Below, one piece after another: positions 7,703 to 14,679 of a stretch of DNA of 14,679 nucleotides. Source of the stretch: JBFWIL01 sp050256015. Lineage in GTDB: Bacteria; Bacteroidota; Bacteroidia; Bacteroidales; Prolixibacteraceae. The stretch is from positions 1-14,679 of the forward strand of contig JBFWIL010000039.1 of the NCBI GenBank assembly GCA_050256015.1. Reading direction: 5' to 3'. Under the pieces are notes generated by a model that did not search any database, had not been told where the DNA came from, and worked only from the letters and a program-made list of their open reading frames with translations. The stretch's first letter is position 1. The number at the start of each line of letters is the position of its first letter. Both the position numbers and the translations under genes were made by a program.

Positions 7703-7728
7703 GTTTCAGCACAAAAGTGCGCTGAAAC
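7703..7728. repeat. Strong hairpin-forming inverted repeat
   Basis: GTTTCAGC (7703-7710) pairs with GCTGAAAC (7721-7728). The stem continues with AC/GT, an AAAA loop and a 2-nt bulge. It is the most stable-looking structure in the gene-free region, about 265 bp downstream of the ATPase stop. No clean T-run follows on either strand, so it could be a transcript-end stabiliser or part of a small RNA. Confidence 0.4.
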
Positions 7729-7992
7729 CTGGAATCATAATACTTGTCAATGCCGGTTAACTGAATCATAAACTTAAATATTTAGAAATCGGGTCCATGT
7801 GGTATAACTTCATACAATTCAGAAAAGATACGTTTTTAAAAAATGAAATGAAACCCGTTCATACACAAAATAAAAAGAAAGCAGGAAGCTGATCCGGGCA
7901 CTGATCAATGGCAACCGGACAGCAAACGCGATTCATGCTTCAGCGCTTACGCCGGATTGCGGGTGGCGGAAAGCATAATGTTGAAGCCGGGT

Positions 7993-8691
7993 TCATAGCA
8001 ACACCTCCCCTATCTGCTTTTTCAGTTCCTCGGTAATGATCTGTCCGTCGAACAGGTTAACCACCCGGTGGGCAAATTCCGAGTCATGCAGGGAGTGGGT
8101 CACCATGACGATGGTGGTTCCCTCCCGGTTCAGTTCGGTAAGCAGGTTCATCACTTCCAGTCCGTTCTTGGAATCGAGGTTCCCGGTGGGCTCATCGGCC
8201 AGGATCAGCTTCGGACAGGCCACCACGGCCCGGGCAATAGCCACACGCTGCTGCTGTCCTCCCGAGAGCTGCTGGGGAAAGTGTTTACGCCGATGGCTGA
8301 TCTTCATCCGTTCGAGCACTTTCTCAATCATTTCCTTTCGCTCGCGGGCCTTCAGCTTCAGATAAACCAGCGGAAGCTCCACGTTTTCATATACCGTAAG
8401 TTCATCAATCAGGTTAAAACTCTGGAAAACAAAACCGATATTGCCCTTGCGAAGCTGGGTCCGGTTGCGTTCCTTCAGGTGGCCCACTTCCATCCCGTCG
8501 AAATAATACGCTCCTCCGCTGGGATTATCAAGCAGGCCGATGATGTTGAGCAGGGTAGATTTCCCGCAACCCGACGGGCCCATGACAGCTACAAACTCGC
8601 CTTTCCCCACATGCAGGCAGACCTGATTCAGCGCATGAGTTTCAATTTCTTCCGTACGGAAAATTTTCGTAAGATTTACTGTTTTGATCAT
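7993..8691 (-). CDS. ABC transporter ATP-binding protein, MacB/LolD type
   Basis: 232 residues from ATG 8691 (MIKTVNLTKIF); an in-frame ATG at 8745 would add 18 residues with no family match. All ATPase motifs are present: Walker A GPSGCGKST (38-46), Q-loop Gln90 in VFQSFNL, ABC signature LSGGQQQ (142-148), Walker B LILADE (162-167) with catalytic Glu167, D-loop NLD and H-loop His199. The sequence belongs to the MacB/LolD/FtsE-like group that energises FtsX-type permeases for export of drugs, peptides or lipoproteins across the envelope. It is the last of three minus-strand genes after the TolC-like and HlyD-like genes. The stop overlaps an ATG (ATGA), as is usual when a permease gene follows, but no permease is there. 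A 199-bp gap separates it from the adaptor gene, so internal regulation is possible. Confidence 0.93.
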   Translation of the reverse strand: MIKTVNLTKIFRTEEIETHALNQVCLHVGKGEFVAVMGPSGCGKSTLLNIIGLLDNPSGGAYYFDGMEVGHLKERNRTQLRKGNIGFVFQSFNLIDELTVYENVELPLVYLKLKARERKEMIEKVLERMKISHRRKHFPQQLSGGQQQRVAIARAVVACPKLILADEPTGNLDSKNGLEVMNLLTELNREGTTIVMVTHSLHDSEFAHRVVNLFDGQIITEELKKQIGEVLL

Positions 8692-8890
8692 ATTCTTTCG
8701 ATTTGCATAAAGCATAGGGTATGGGGCACAGCGTAAGAACGTCATTGCTCAACACCGCTATTCTTTAATTTATTATAGTCATCAGGGTGTACTAAATAAT
8801 TTACGTCGTCCTTTGAAGTTTCTGATAATCGATATTTTACAGACTTTTTCGCATAGTGACGAACATTTGTCGCCATGCATTTGTCTCATG
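8692..8890. promoter_or_regulatory. Unusually long intra-operon spacer with repeats and a hairpin
   Basis: The spacer between the adaptor and ATPase genes contains the direct repeat CATTTGTC twice (8864-8871 and 8878-8885, 14-bp period). An imperfect hairpin spans 8851-8878 (GCAT...ATGC ends, CGA/TCG core). No T-run follows on the minus strand, so it does not look like an intrinsic terminator. I see no convincing TAnnTTTG box before the ATPase start. Function is unknown; attenuation, processing or protein binding are possible. Confidence 0.35.
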
Positions 8891-10147
8891 CTATCTCAAA
8901 ATCAGCTTATCGTTGTTCCCGAACAGCTCATAGCCCGAAGTGATTACCCGCTCGCCGGGCTGAAGTCCCTCCAGCACCTCGTAGTACTGCGGATTTTGCT
9001 TACCGATGCTGATATTGCGTCTCACCGCTTCCGTTCCCTCGCTGTTCAGCACGAACACCCATTGTCCGCCGGTGCTCTGAAAAAATCCGCCCCTGGGCAG
9101 CAGCAGGGCTTTTCCGGGTTGTCCAAGTTCCAGCCGGATATGATAGGTTTGTCCGGTGCGAATCTGTTTCGGCAGTTCTCCCTCAAATACGAGGTCAATC
9201 CGGAACTGTCCCTCCCGCACTTCCGGATAAACTTTTTTGACCCGCAGCCGATAGTTCATGTCGTTGCGGTCGAAGGCAGCCGAAAGCTCACGACGAACCC
9301 GGTCAATATAGTGTTCATCGATCTTTGCGTTGATCTTATAATCGGTTAGCATATGAACCAGACCGATTCGCTGTCCCCGTGAAATGGACTGACCGATCTC
9401 CGCGTCCAGCAATCCGAGCTGTCCGTCAATAGGGGCCTTAACGTTCAGGTTATCCAGTCGCTTTTTAGCCATCTGCAAGCTTTCCCTCGTATTTTCCAGG
9501 CTTTCGTCCATGCTGGTCTTCTGGTTCTCCCGGAAAATGGAATCCTGGATCATCTTCCGGTAGGTAAGCTGCTGCTCCCTCAAAGCCAGCTCATAAGCTT
9601 CACGGGCCTGCAGAAAATCTTCCCGGGGAATAAGTTCTTCGGCCATCAACCGCTCATACTGGCTAAATTTCCGTTTGGCCTGGACCACCTGCAGATCGAC
9701 CTGCAGCTTTTTCTGTTTGTTTTCAATACGCTGTTGTTCGATCTGAATCTGGGTATTTCGCAGCTCGTTGGCATGATAGGCCAGTTCCGACTCGCTGCTC
9801 ATAATGGTCGTATTCAGGTCGGTGTTTTTCAGCCGCAGAATCACATCGTCTTTGTTAACCATCTCGCCTTCCTCGATGAAGATCTCTTCCACCTTGCCGC
9901 CTTCCTCCACATCCAGGTAAATCGTGCTGATGGGTTCCACCTGCCCGATAATGGTAATGTAATCGTTAAACAAGCCGTTTTCCACCTCGCTGACGGTCAG
10001 TTTATCCTTCTCGACACGAAAAACAGACTGATGCTCAGCCAGAAAAATCTGATACAGAATAAAGAGGGACAGCAGGATACCGCCACCTGCATACAAATGT
10101 TTCGGCTTAAGTCCCTTTTTCTTCTCAATAGCCCTATCCATTGACAT
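8891..10147 (-). CDS. HlyD/MacA-like periplasmic adaptor (membrane fusion protein)
   Basis: 418 residues. A short cytoplasmic N-terminus (KKKGLKPKH) precedes one membrane anchor at about 18-37. The first half of the lipoyl-like domain is at ~75-110 (GKVEEIFIEEGEMVNKDDVILRL). A long Glu/Gln/Lys-rich helical hairpin follows at ~115-230, and the second lipoyl half at ~234-262 (VKAPIDGQLG...GQSISRGQRIG). A beta-barrel lies at ~270-340, and a membrane-proximal domain ends at 418 (LQPGERVITSGYELFG). Such proteins bridge an inner-membrane transporter to a TolC channel. It sits between the TolC-like and ATPase genes, so the three should form one tripartite efflux system. A second ATG two codons later (10141) is an alternative start. 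A TAATTTTG box lies four bases before the first ATG. Confidence 0.92.
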   Translation of the reverse strand: MSMDRAIEKKKGLKPKHLYAGGGILLSLFILYQIFLAEHQSVFRVEKDKLTVSEVENGLFNDYITIIGQVEPISTIYLDVEEGGKVEEIFIEEGEMVNKDDVILRLKNTDLNTTIMSSESELAYHANELRNTQIQIEQQRIENKQKKLQVDLQVVQAKRKFSQYERLMAEELIPREDFLQAREAYELALREQQLTYRKMIQDSIFRENQKTSMDESLENTRESLQMAKKRLDNLNVKAPIDGQLGLLDAEIGQSISRGQRIGLVHMLTDYKINAKIDEHYIDRVRRELSAAFDRNDMNYRLRVKKVYPEVREGQFRIDLVFEGELPKQIRTGQTYHIRLELGQPGKALLLPRGGFFQSTGGQWVFVLNSEGTEAVRRNISIGKQNPQYYEVLEGLQPGERVITSGYELFGNNDKLILR

Positions 10148-10151
10148 AATA

Positions 10152-10159
10152 CAAAATTA
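10152..10159 (-). promoter_or_regulatory. -7 promoter-like element directly before the adaptor gene
   Basis: TAATTTTG on the minus strand fits TAnnTTTG and sits four bases before ATG 10147, the same geometry as at rdgB. No TTTG lies at the normal -33 distance and the 63-bp spacer is A/T-rich, so a chance match is possible. Confidence 0.3.
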
Positions 10160-10210
10160 AAAATTTCATTCGAAAAAAAATTGGTTAATTTATTCTATTT
10201 CTGTACGTTC

Positions 10211-11602
10211 TCATGGAACTCGAATGTCCTGGCAGCCGGCTTCTCCTGTTTCCCAGAACCGGATTCCCCGGTAGAATTCAAGGAGCCTGTATTTAATCTG
10301 CCATTGCAGGCCGGAAAGCAACAGCTGACTTTGCGATTCGGCCAGCCGGCTTTTTACCGCCAGCATTTCGATCACATCGATCAGTCCCTCCTCATACTTG
10401 CGGCCGGCCACTTCCCAGGCCAGCTTTTCGGTCTCTGCCTGCCTGCAGCTTTGAACATACTCCCGGAACAGGGACTTCAACTCCCGGCTGTTGTTAGCCA
10501 GTTCGTAATAAACCGCCTGCCGGTACTGTTCCAGCCGGATCTCTGCCTCTTCCCGGGCCAGTCTGGCCTGTTTCAACTCAGCACGGATCTCGTTACGGCC
10601 AAACAGGGGAATGGAAAGCGTTGCGCCCAGGTACTGATTTAAGTTATTGTCCATCTGGTTGCGAAAGGAAGTGGTACCTCCGTCATCGTCTTTATTCGTT
10701 TCATAGAAACCCGTACCCAGGCCGGCTTCCAGGCAGATTGAAGGGAAGAACCCACCCCGGGCCATGGCTACCTGCTTTCCGGCTGCATTTAACTCAGCCC
10801 CGGCCATCCGAACATAAGGGGAAAAACGCACAAAAGAGACAAAAAGGGAATCGGGTTCCGCCTTCAAATCGCGGATACCACTCAGCCGGTCGGGTTCCGG
10901 ACGGATGCCGGTCAGTTTGCCGGATGGCAGATTCAGAATCTGCCGGAGTTCCAGCAACACTTCCTCTTCCCTGTTTTCGGCACGGATCAGCTCCATTCTT
11001 TCCTTCTCACAGCTGGCCTGCATCTCGGCCAGATCGGTACGGGCCTTGAGTCCCTCTTCCACCAGGATCCCGGTCCTTTTCAGGTTCTGTTCCGACAACT
11101 CCAGCTGCTCCCGGGCAATCCGGACCAGTCCGGCTGAATACTCCGCATCGTAAAAAGCCATTAACACCTCAAAGGCCAGTTCATCCCGGTCATTGATTTT
11201 TTGCCAGCGGGCCGCTTCCAGCCGGAAACGGGTGTAGGCAATCCTGTTCAGCCGGATAAATCCTTCAAACAGGGCGATACTGGCGCCAAAATCCATGGAA
11301 CTGTTAAAAAATTCAGTATCCACATAATCGTTGGTATTCGGATCGACAGAACGTCCGAAATTCAATCCGGCATCTGCAGATGCTGAAACCGAGGGCAGCA
11401 AACTGAATTTTGACCGGCTGTGTTCAATACGGGCCGAACGTTCATTCAGGACATACACCTGTTGTTCCAGATTATGTTCCATGGCATAGGCAATGCATTC
11501 CAGGAGAGTCCAGTTATTCTGGGCCTTCAGCGGCAGGACCAGGATCCAGGCCAATAAAATCAACAGTATATTCTTCGTGTACATCAGACTTTTCTTTTCC
11601 AT
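10211..11602 (-). CDS. TolC-like outer-membrane efflux protein
   Basis: 463 residues from ATG 11602; the upstream TTG at 11638 is unlikely, and ATG 11584 (MYTKNILL) is a good alternative with a more compact signal peptide ending at LPLKA-Q. The mature protein has the two-repeat outer-membrane-efflux layout: WTLLECIAYAMEHN near the N-terminus, a long helical stretch with Glu/Arg/Leu-rich heptads, and a second repeat starting near SPYVRMAGAELNAAGKQVAMARGGFFPS. The second strand pair (YLGATLSIPLFGRNEIRAELKQARL) and the final helices (KYEEGLIDVIEMLAVKSRLAESQSQLL) follow. It forms the outer-membrane channel and periplasmic tunnel for the downstream adaptor and ATPase. It is the first gene of that minus-strand operon and divergent from the two-component genes. 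Specific substrate is not deducible. Confidence 0.92.
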   Translation of the reverse strand: MEKKSLMYTKNILLILLAWILVLPLKAQNNWTLLECIAYAMEHNLEQQVYVLNERSARIEHSRSKFSLLPSVSASADAGLNFGRSVDPNTNDYVDTEFFNSSMDFGASIALFEGFIRLNRIAYTRFRLEAARWQKINDRDELAFEVLMAFYDAEYSAGLVRIAREQLELSEQNLKRTGILVEEGLKARTDLAEMQASCEKERMELIRAENREEEVLLELRQILNLPSGKLTGIRPEPDRLSGIRDLKAEPDSLFVSFVRFSPYVRMAGAELNAAGKQVAMARGGFFPSICLEAGLGTGFYETNKDDDGGTTSFRNQMDNNLNQYLGATLSIPLFGRNEIRAELKQARLAREEAEIRLEQYRQAVYYELANNSRELKSLFREYVQSCRQAETEKLAWEVAGRKYEEGLIDVIEMLAVKSRLAESQSQLLLSGLQWQIKYRLLEFYRGIRFWETGEAGCQDIRVP

Positions 11603-11611
11603 GCACGTGTA

Positions 11612-11630
11612 AAAACGATTTTGATGCCAA
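11612..11630 (-). promoter_or_regulatory. Weak candidate sigma-54 promoter before tolC-like gene
   Basis: Minus strand: TTGGCAT at 11630-11624 is an excellent sigma-54 -24 element. At the proper distance the -12 element reads TCGTT instead of TTGCA/T (GG-N10-GT). Transcription would begin near 11603, compatible with the ATG at 11584 (about 19-nt leader) or a leaderless ATG 11602. An NtrC-family activator is encoded next door, which favours this reading, but the -12 mismatch keeps confidence low. TGTCTTTG (11635-11628) is a rival, imperfect -7 box. Confidence 0.3.
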
Positions 11631-11645
11631 AGACACAACTATCTG

Positions 11646-11666
11646 AATATCAAGATCAGCGATATT
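11646..11666. repeat. Perfect 6-bp dyad in the divergent control region
   Basis: AATATC (11646-11651) and GATATT (11661-11666) are exact inverted repeats separated by 9 bp. The dyad sits between the tandem repeats and the tolC start, where an architectural or repressor protein could bind. Chance is not excluded in A/T-rich sequence. Confidence 0.3.
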
Positions 11667-11682
11667 GGTTCCGAAGCATAAT

Positions 11683-11722
11683 TGTAAAATAAATTGACAT
11701 AAAACTGTAAAAAATATTGACA
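11683..11722. promoter_or_regulatory. Tandem operator-like repeats between the divergent tolC-like and regulator genes
   Basis: Two 17-bp copies, 11683-11699 and 11706-11722, agree at 15 of 17 positions, with a 23-bp period (about two helical turns). Each is an imperfect dyad of the form TGTAAA-N5-TTGACA. They lie about 40-80 bp upstream of the probable regulator-gene transcript start and about 80-120 bp upstream of the possible sigma-54 start of the tolC-like gene. Both distances suit an activator or autoregulator; the encoded NtrC-family protein is the obvious candidate. Confidence 0.55.
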
Positions 11723-11726
11723 ACAT

Positions 11727-11758
11727 CTTGCGTCCGGCTGCGTAATAATCTACTTTTA
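11727..11758 (+). promoter_or_regulatory. Candidate promoter of the NtrC-family regulator gene
   Basis: CTTG (11727-11730), 20 bp, TACTTTTA (11751-11758): one mismatch in each element of the TTTG/TAnnTTTG consensus, ideal spacing. The start would be near 11762, leaving about a 5-nt leader before ATG 11767. The second tandem repeat ends 4 bp upstream of the -33 element. Confidence 0.4.
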
Positions 11759-11766
11759 TCAAAAAA

Positions 11767-13137
<1,371 letters not shown>

Positions 13138-13162
13138 TTCCGGTCCGCAGTCCCAGAACATT

Positions 13163-14512
13163 ATGAGAGGTTCCTTCCTTTTTAACATCCTGAGCCGCCT
13201 GCTTTTTATCATCCTGCTTGCCGCGGGAATCGGATACAGCGGCTTTGCCGCCCACTGCTGGCTGGTCGTGATGTTTTTAACCGTTATCCTGGTCGTGACG
13301 GTTTGCAGTCTGCTACACTATCAGAACCGGATCAACGAACAGATCAGCTATTTCTTTGAAGCGGTTAAGAATGAAGACTTCAGCCTGGTATTTCCCGAAA
13401 AAAAGGACGACCGGCTGATCCGGAAACTCAACCGGAACATGGCAGAGGTAAACCGGCAGATTCAGCAGATCAGCCTGAACCACCAGCGACAGGAGCAATA
13501 TTTCAGGGCGCTGCTGGAACATGTGGGCACCGGGATCCTGAGCTTCGACGAAAGAGGCTTTGTGGTGCATGCCAACAGCTATATCAAAAAGCTGCTGGGA
13601 ATGGAGCAGCTTACCCACCTCCGCCAGCTGGAGAAAGTAGACATCCGGCTGGCCCAGGCTTTCAGGCAGATGAAGGAGCGGGAGCAAAAACAGATCTCGT
13701 TCAACGGCAGCAGGGGCCAGATAAACCTGCTGGTGCAAACCACCGTTTTTAAAGCCGGGGAACAGCAGCTCATGCTGTTTTCTGTACAAGACATCAACCA
13801 GGAACTGGATGAAAAAGAACTGGACTCCTGGCTGAAGCTGATCAGGGTACTGACCCATGAAATCATGAATACCATTGCCCCGGTAACTTCTCTTTCGGAA
13901 AGCCTGGGTAATTACTACTTTAAAGACGGAAAGGTCATTTCCCGTGAGGAGGTCAGCGACAGGATGATTGCCCATACGGTACGCGGTCTGGAAGTGATCA
14001 GGGAACAGGGAAAAGGACTTGTCCGCTTTGTGGAGCTGTACCGCCAGTTTACCCGCATACCCAAACCGGAAAAAAAACCTGTAAGGGTGGATCAGCTGCT
14101 GGAAAGAACGGTCATTCTGAGACAAACGGAACTCGCAAAGGCCGGGATCAGTCATATGATCCGGCTGAAAAACCCGGAACTGCAGGTGCTGGCCGATGAA
14201 ACACTGATTGCCCAGGTACTCGGCAACCTGCTGAAGAATGCCCTGGAAGCGCTGAAAGGCAGGGCCGGCGGACATATTGAACTGACAGCCGGCAAAAACG
14301 CTCAAGAACAGGTGGAAATTGCCGTACACGATAACGGACCGGGCATTCCGCCCGAACTGCTGAGCGATATTTTCGTTCCTTTCTTTACCACCCGGAAAGA
14401 AGGAAACGGCATCGGACTCAGCCTGAGCCGGCAGATCATGCGGCTGCACGGAGGTACCCTTTCGGTTCACTCCGTACCGGAACGGGAAACGGTCTTTACC
14501 ATGCTTTTCTGA
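13163..14512 (+). CDS. NtrB/NtrY-like sensor histidine kinase
   Basis: 449 residues from ATG 13163; the earlier TTG at 13130 overlaps the regulator stop and is less likely. Two membrane helices at about 9-28 and 33-52 are separated by only a few residues, so there is no periplasmic sensor domain. A HAMP-like helical stretch and a PAS-like domain (~110-210, RALLEHVGTGILSFDERGFVVHAN) follow. The phospho-acceptor is His232 in THEIMNTIAPV. The ATP domain has the N-box NLLKNALEAL (Asn359), G1 DNGPG (390-394), the F-box FVPFFTT and G2 GNGIGL (414-419). It should autophosphorylate and pass phosphate to the adjacent regulator, one gene upstream in the same operon. The layout suggests sensing in the membrane or cytoplasm. 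Signal unknown. Confidence 0.94.
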   Translation: MRGSFLFNILSRLLFIILLAAGIGYSGFAAHCWLVVMFLTVILVVTVCSLLHYQNRINEQISYFFEAVKNEDFSLVFPEKKDDRLIRKLNRNMAEVNRQIQQISLNHQRQEQYFRALLEHVGTGILSFDERGFVVHANSYIKKLLGMEQLTHLRQLEKVDIRLAQAFRQMKEREQKQISFNGSRGQINLLVQTTVFKAGEQQLMLFSVQDINQELDEKELDSWLKLIRVLTHEIMNTIAPVTSLSESLGNYYFKDGKVISREEVSDRMIAHTVRGLEVIREQGKGLVRFVELYRQFTRIPKPEKKPVRVDQLLERTVILRQTELAKAGISHMIRLKNPELQVLADETLIAQVLGNLLKNALEALKGRAGGHIELTAGKNAQEQVEIAVHDNGPGIPPELLSDIFVPFFTTRKEGNGIGLSLSRQIMRLHGGTLSVHSVPERETVFTMLF

Positions 14513-14517
14513 GCTGA

Positions 14518-14679
14518 TTTTCCGGGCCTTGTTGGGGCAGGAAACAAACAAAAGAAGAAATCAAACGTATGGATCTGGGACTAAACTTTGGAGCCGGAGT
14601 TGAGTTTAACATGTTACAACTGGGTATTAACTACGGCTTGGGACTGACTGATCTGGAAAACGCCAGCGAAGCCAAATAC
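14518..14679 (+). pseudogene. C-terminal fragment of an outer-membrane beta-barrel protein, running off the window
   Basis: The frame opens just after TGA 14515-14517; its first ATG is 14570. The translated segment KEEIKRMDLGLNFGAGVEF...LQLGINYGLGLTDL resembles the last few strands of PorT/OMP_b-brl_2-type barrels (alternating strand residues, GLNFGAGVE and QLGxNYGLGL words). In such proteins this segment comes after a signal peptide and some 100 or more residues, none of which fit here because the kinase gene ends at 14512. The similarity also extends upstream of the ATG. I therefore read it as an N-terminally truncated remnant. A genuine short protein starting at 14570 is the alternative; the window edge prevents a decision. 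Confidence 0.5.

Larger units (their letters stand above)
7443..7992. other. 550-bp region without a convincing gene between rdgB and the efflux ATPase
   Basis: Apart from the rdgB promoter (7447-7477), I see only hairpins (7531-7548, 7703-7728), a possible 27-codon minus-strand ORF (7555-7638), and an 18-codon frame that begins on the ATGA overlapping the ATPase stop. I translated the minus strand downstream of the ATPase by eye and found nothing resembling an FtsX/MacB permease. No tRNA or recognised riboswitch is visible. Confidence 0.5.

Noticed and set aside
7926..7990. 18-codon frame starting at the ATGA of the ATPase stop as a gene
   Set aside because: Too short, no membrane segment or family features; treated only as a possible trace of a lost coupled gene.
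11584..11638. TTG at 11638 as start of the tolC-like gene
   Set aside because: It adds a non-family segment that spoils the signal peptide and would lie over the promoter-like sequence; ATG 11602 or 11584 fit better.
14529..14546. Possible sigma-54 promoter (GG-N10-GC) after the kinase gene
   Set aside because: Only the invariant dinucleotides fit; the surrounding bases do not resemble TGGCA or TTGC.
13313..14551. 412-codon minus-strand ORF opposite the kinase
   Set aside because: It is antisense to an intact histidine kinase with all its boxes; the translation is His/Gln/Phe-rich with no family features.

Overview
The window looks like Bacteroidota (probably order Bacteroidales) chromosomal DNA. 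The signs are A/T-rich start regions without clear Shine-Dalgarno sites, several copies of the phylum's -7 promoter word TAnnTTTG, lipoprotein signal peptides on a GH31 enzyme and a SPOR protein, and a GAFTDA-type NtrC-family regulator beside an ABC efflux operon. I cannot place it below order from this sequence alone.

Layout. (1) 1-3967, carbohydrate edge: the 3' part of a BNR/Asp-box sialidase-fold protein (+) converges on a large GH31 glycosidase lipoprotein with an inserted PA14 domain (-). (2) 3968-4752: a 287-bp divergent intergenic region, then a small SPOR-domain lipoprotein (+). (3) 4848-7442, minus strand: rdgB, recO and a fold-type-I aminotransferase homologue, in that transcription order. 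The aminotransferase has lost the catalytic lysine and three other PLP-contact residues. (4) 7443-7992: 550 bp without a convincing gene, containing hairpins and one possible 27-codon ORF. (5) 7993-11602, minus strand: a TolC-like outer-membrane factor, a HlyD/MacA-like adaptor and a MacB/LolD-type ATPase. The FtsX/MacB permease normally next to such an ATPase is absent. (6) 11639-11766: divergent control region with two 17-bp repeats at a 23-bp period. (7) 11767-14512, plus strand: an NtrC-family sigma-54 activator and an NtrB-like histidine kinase with almost no periplasmic loop. (8) 14518-end: the C-terminal part of an outer-membrane beta-barrel protein that appears to lack its N-terminal portion.

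How the parts may fit together. The kinase and activator are divergent from the efflux genes. The shared region holds two imperfect dyads and, about 80-120 bp downstream of them on the minus strand, a good sigma-54 -24 word with a poor -12 word just before tolC. The inferred circuit is: membrane or intracellular signal, then kinase, then activator, then the tripartite efflux genes. Because no permease is visible, the transporter must recruit one encoded elsewhere, or the operon has decayed.

The best candidates for something new are the predicted PLP-less aminotransferase-like protein beside recO, the permease-less efflux operon, and the tandem operator pair.
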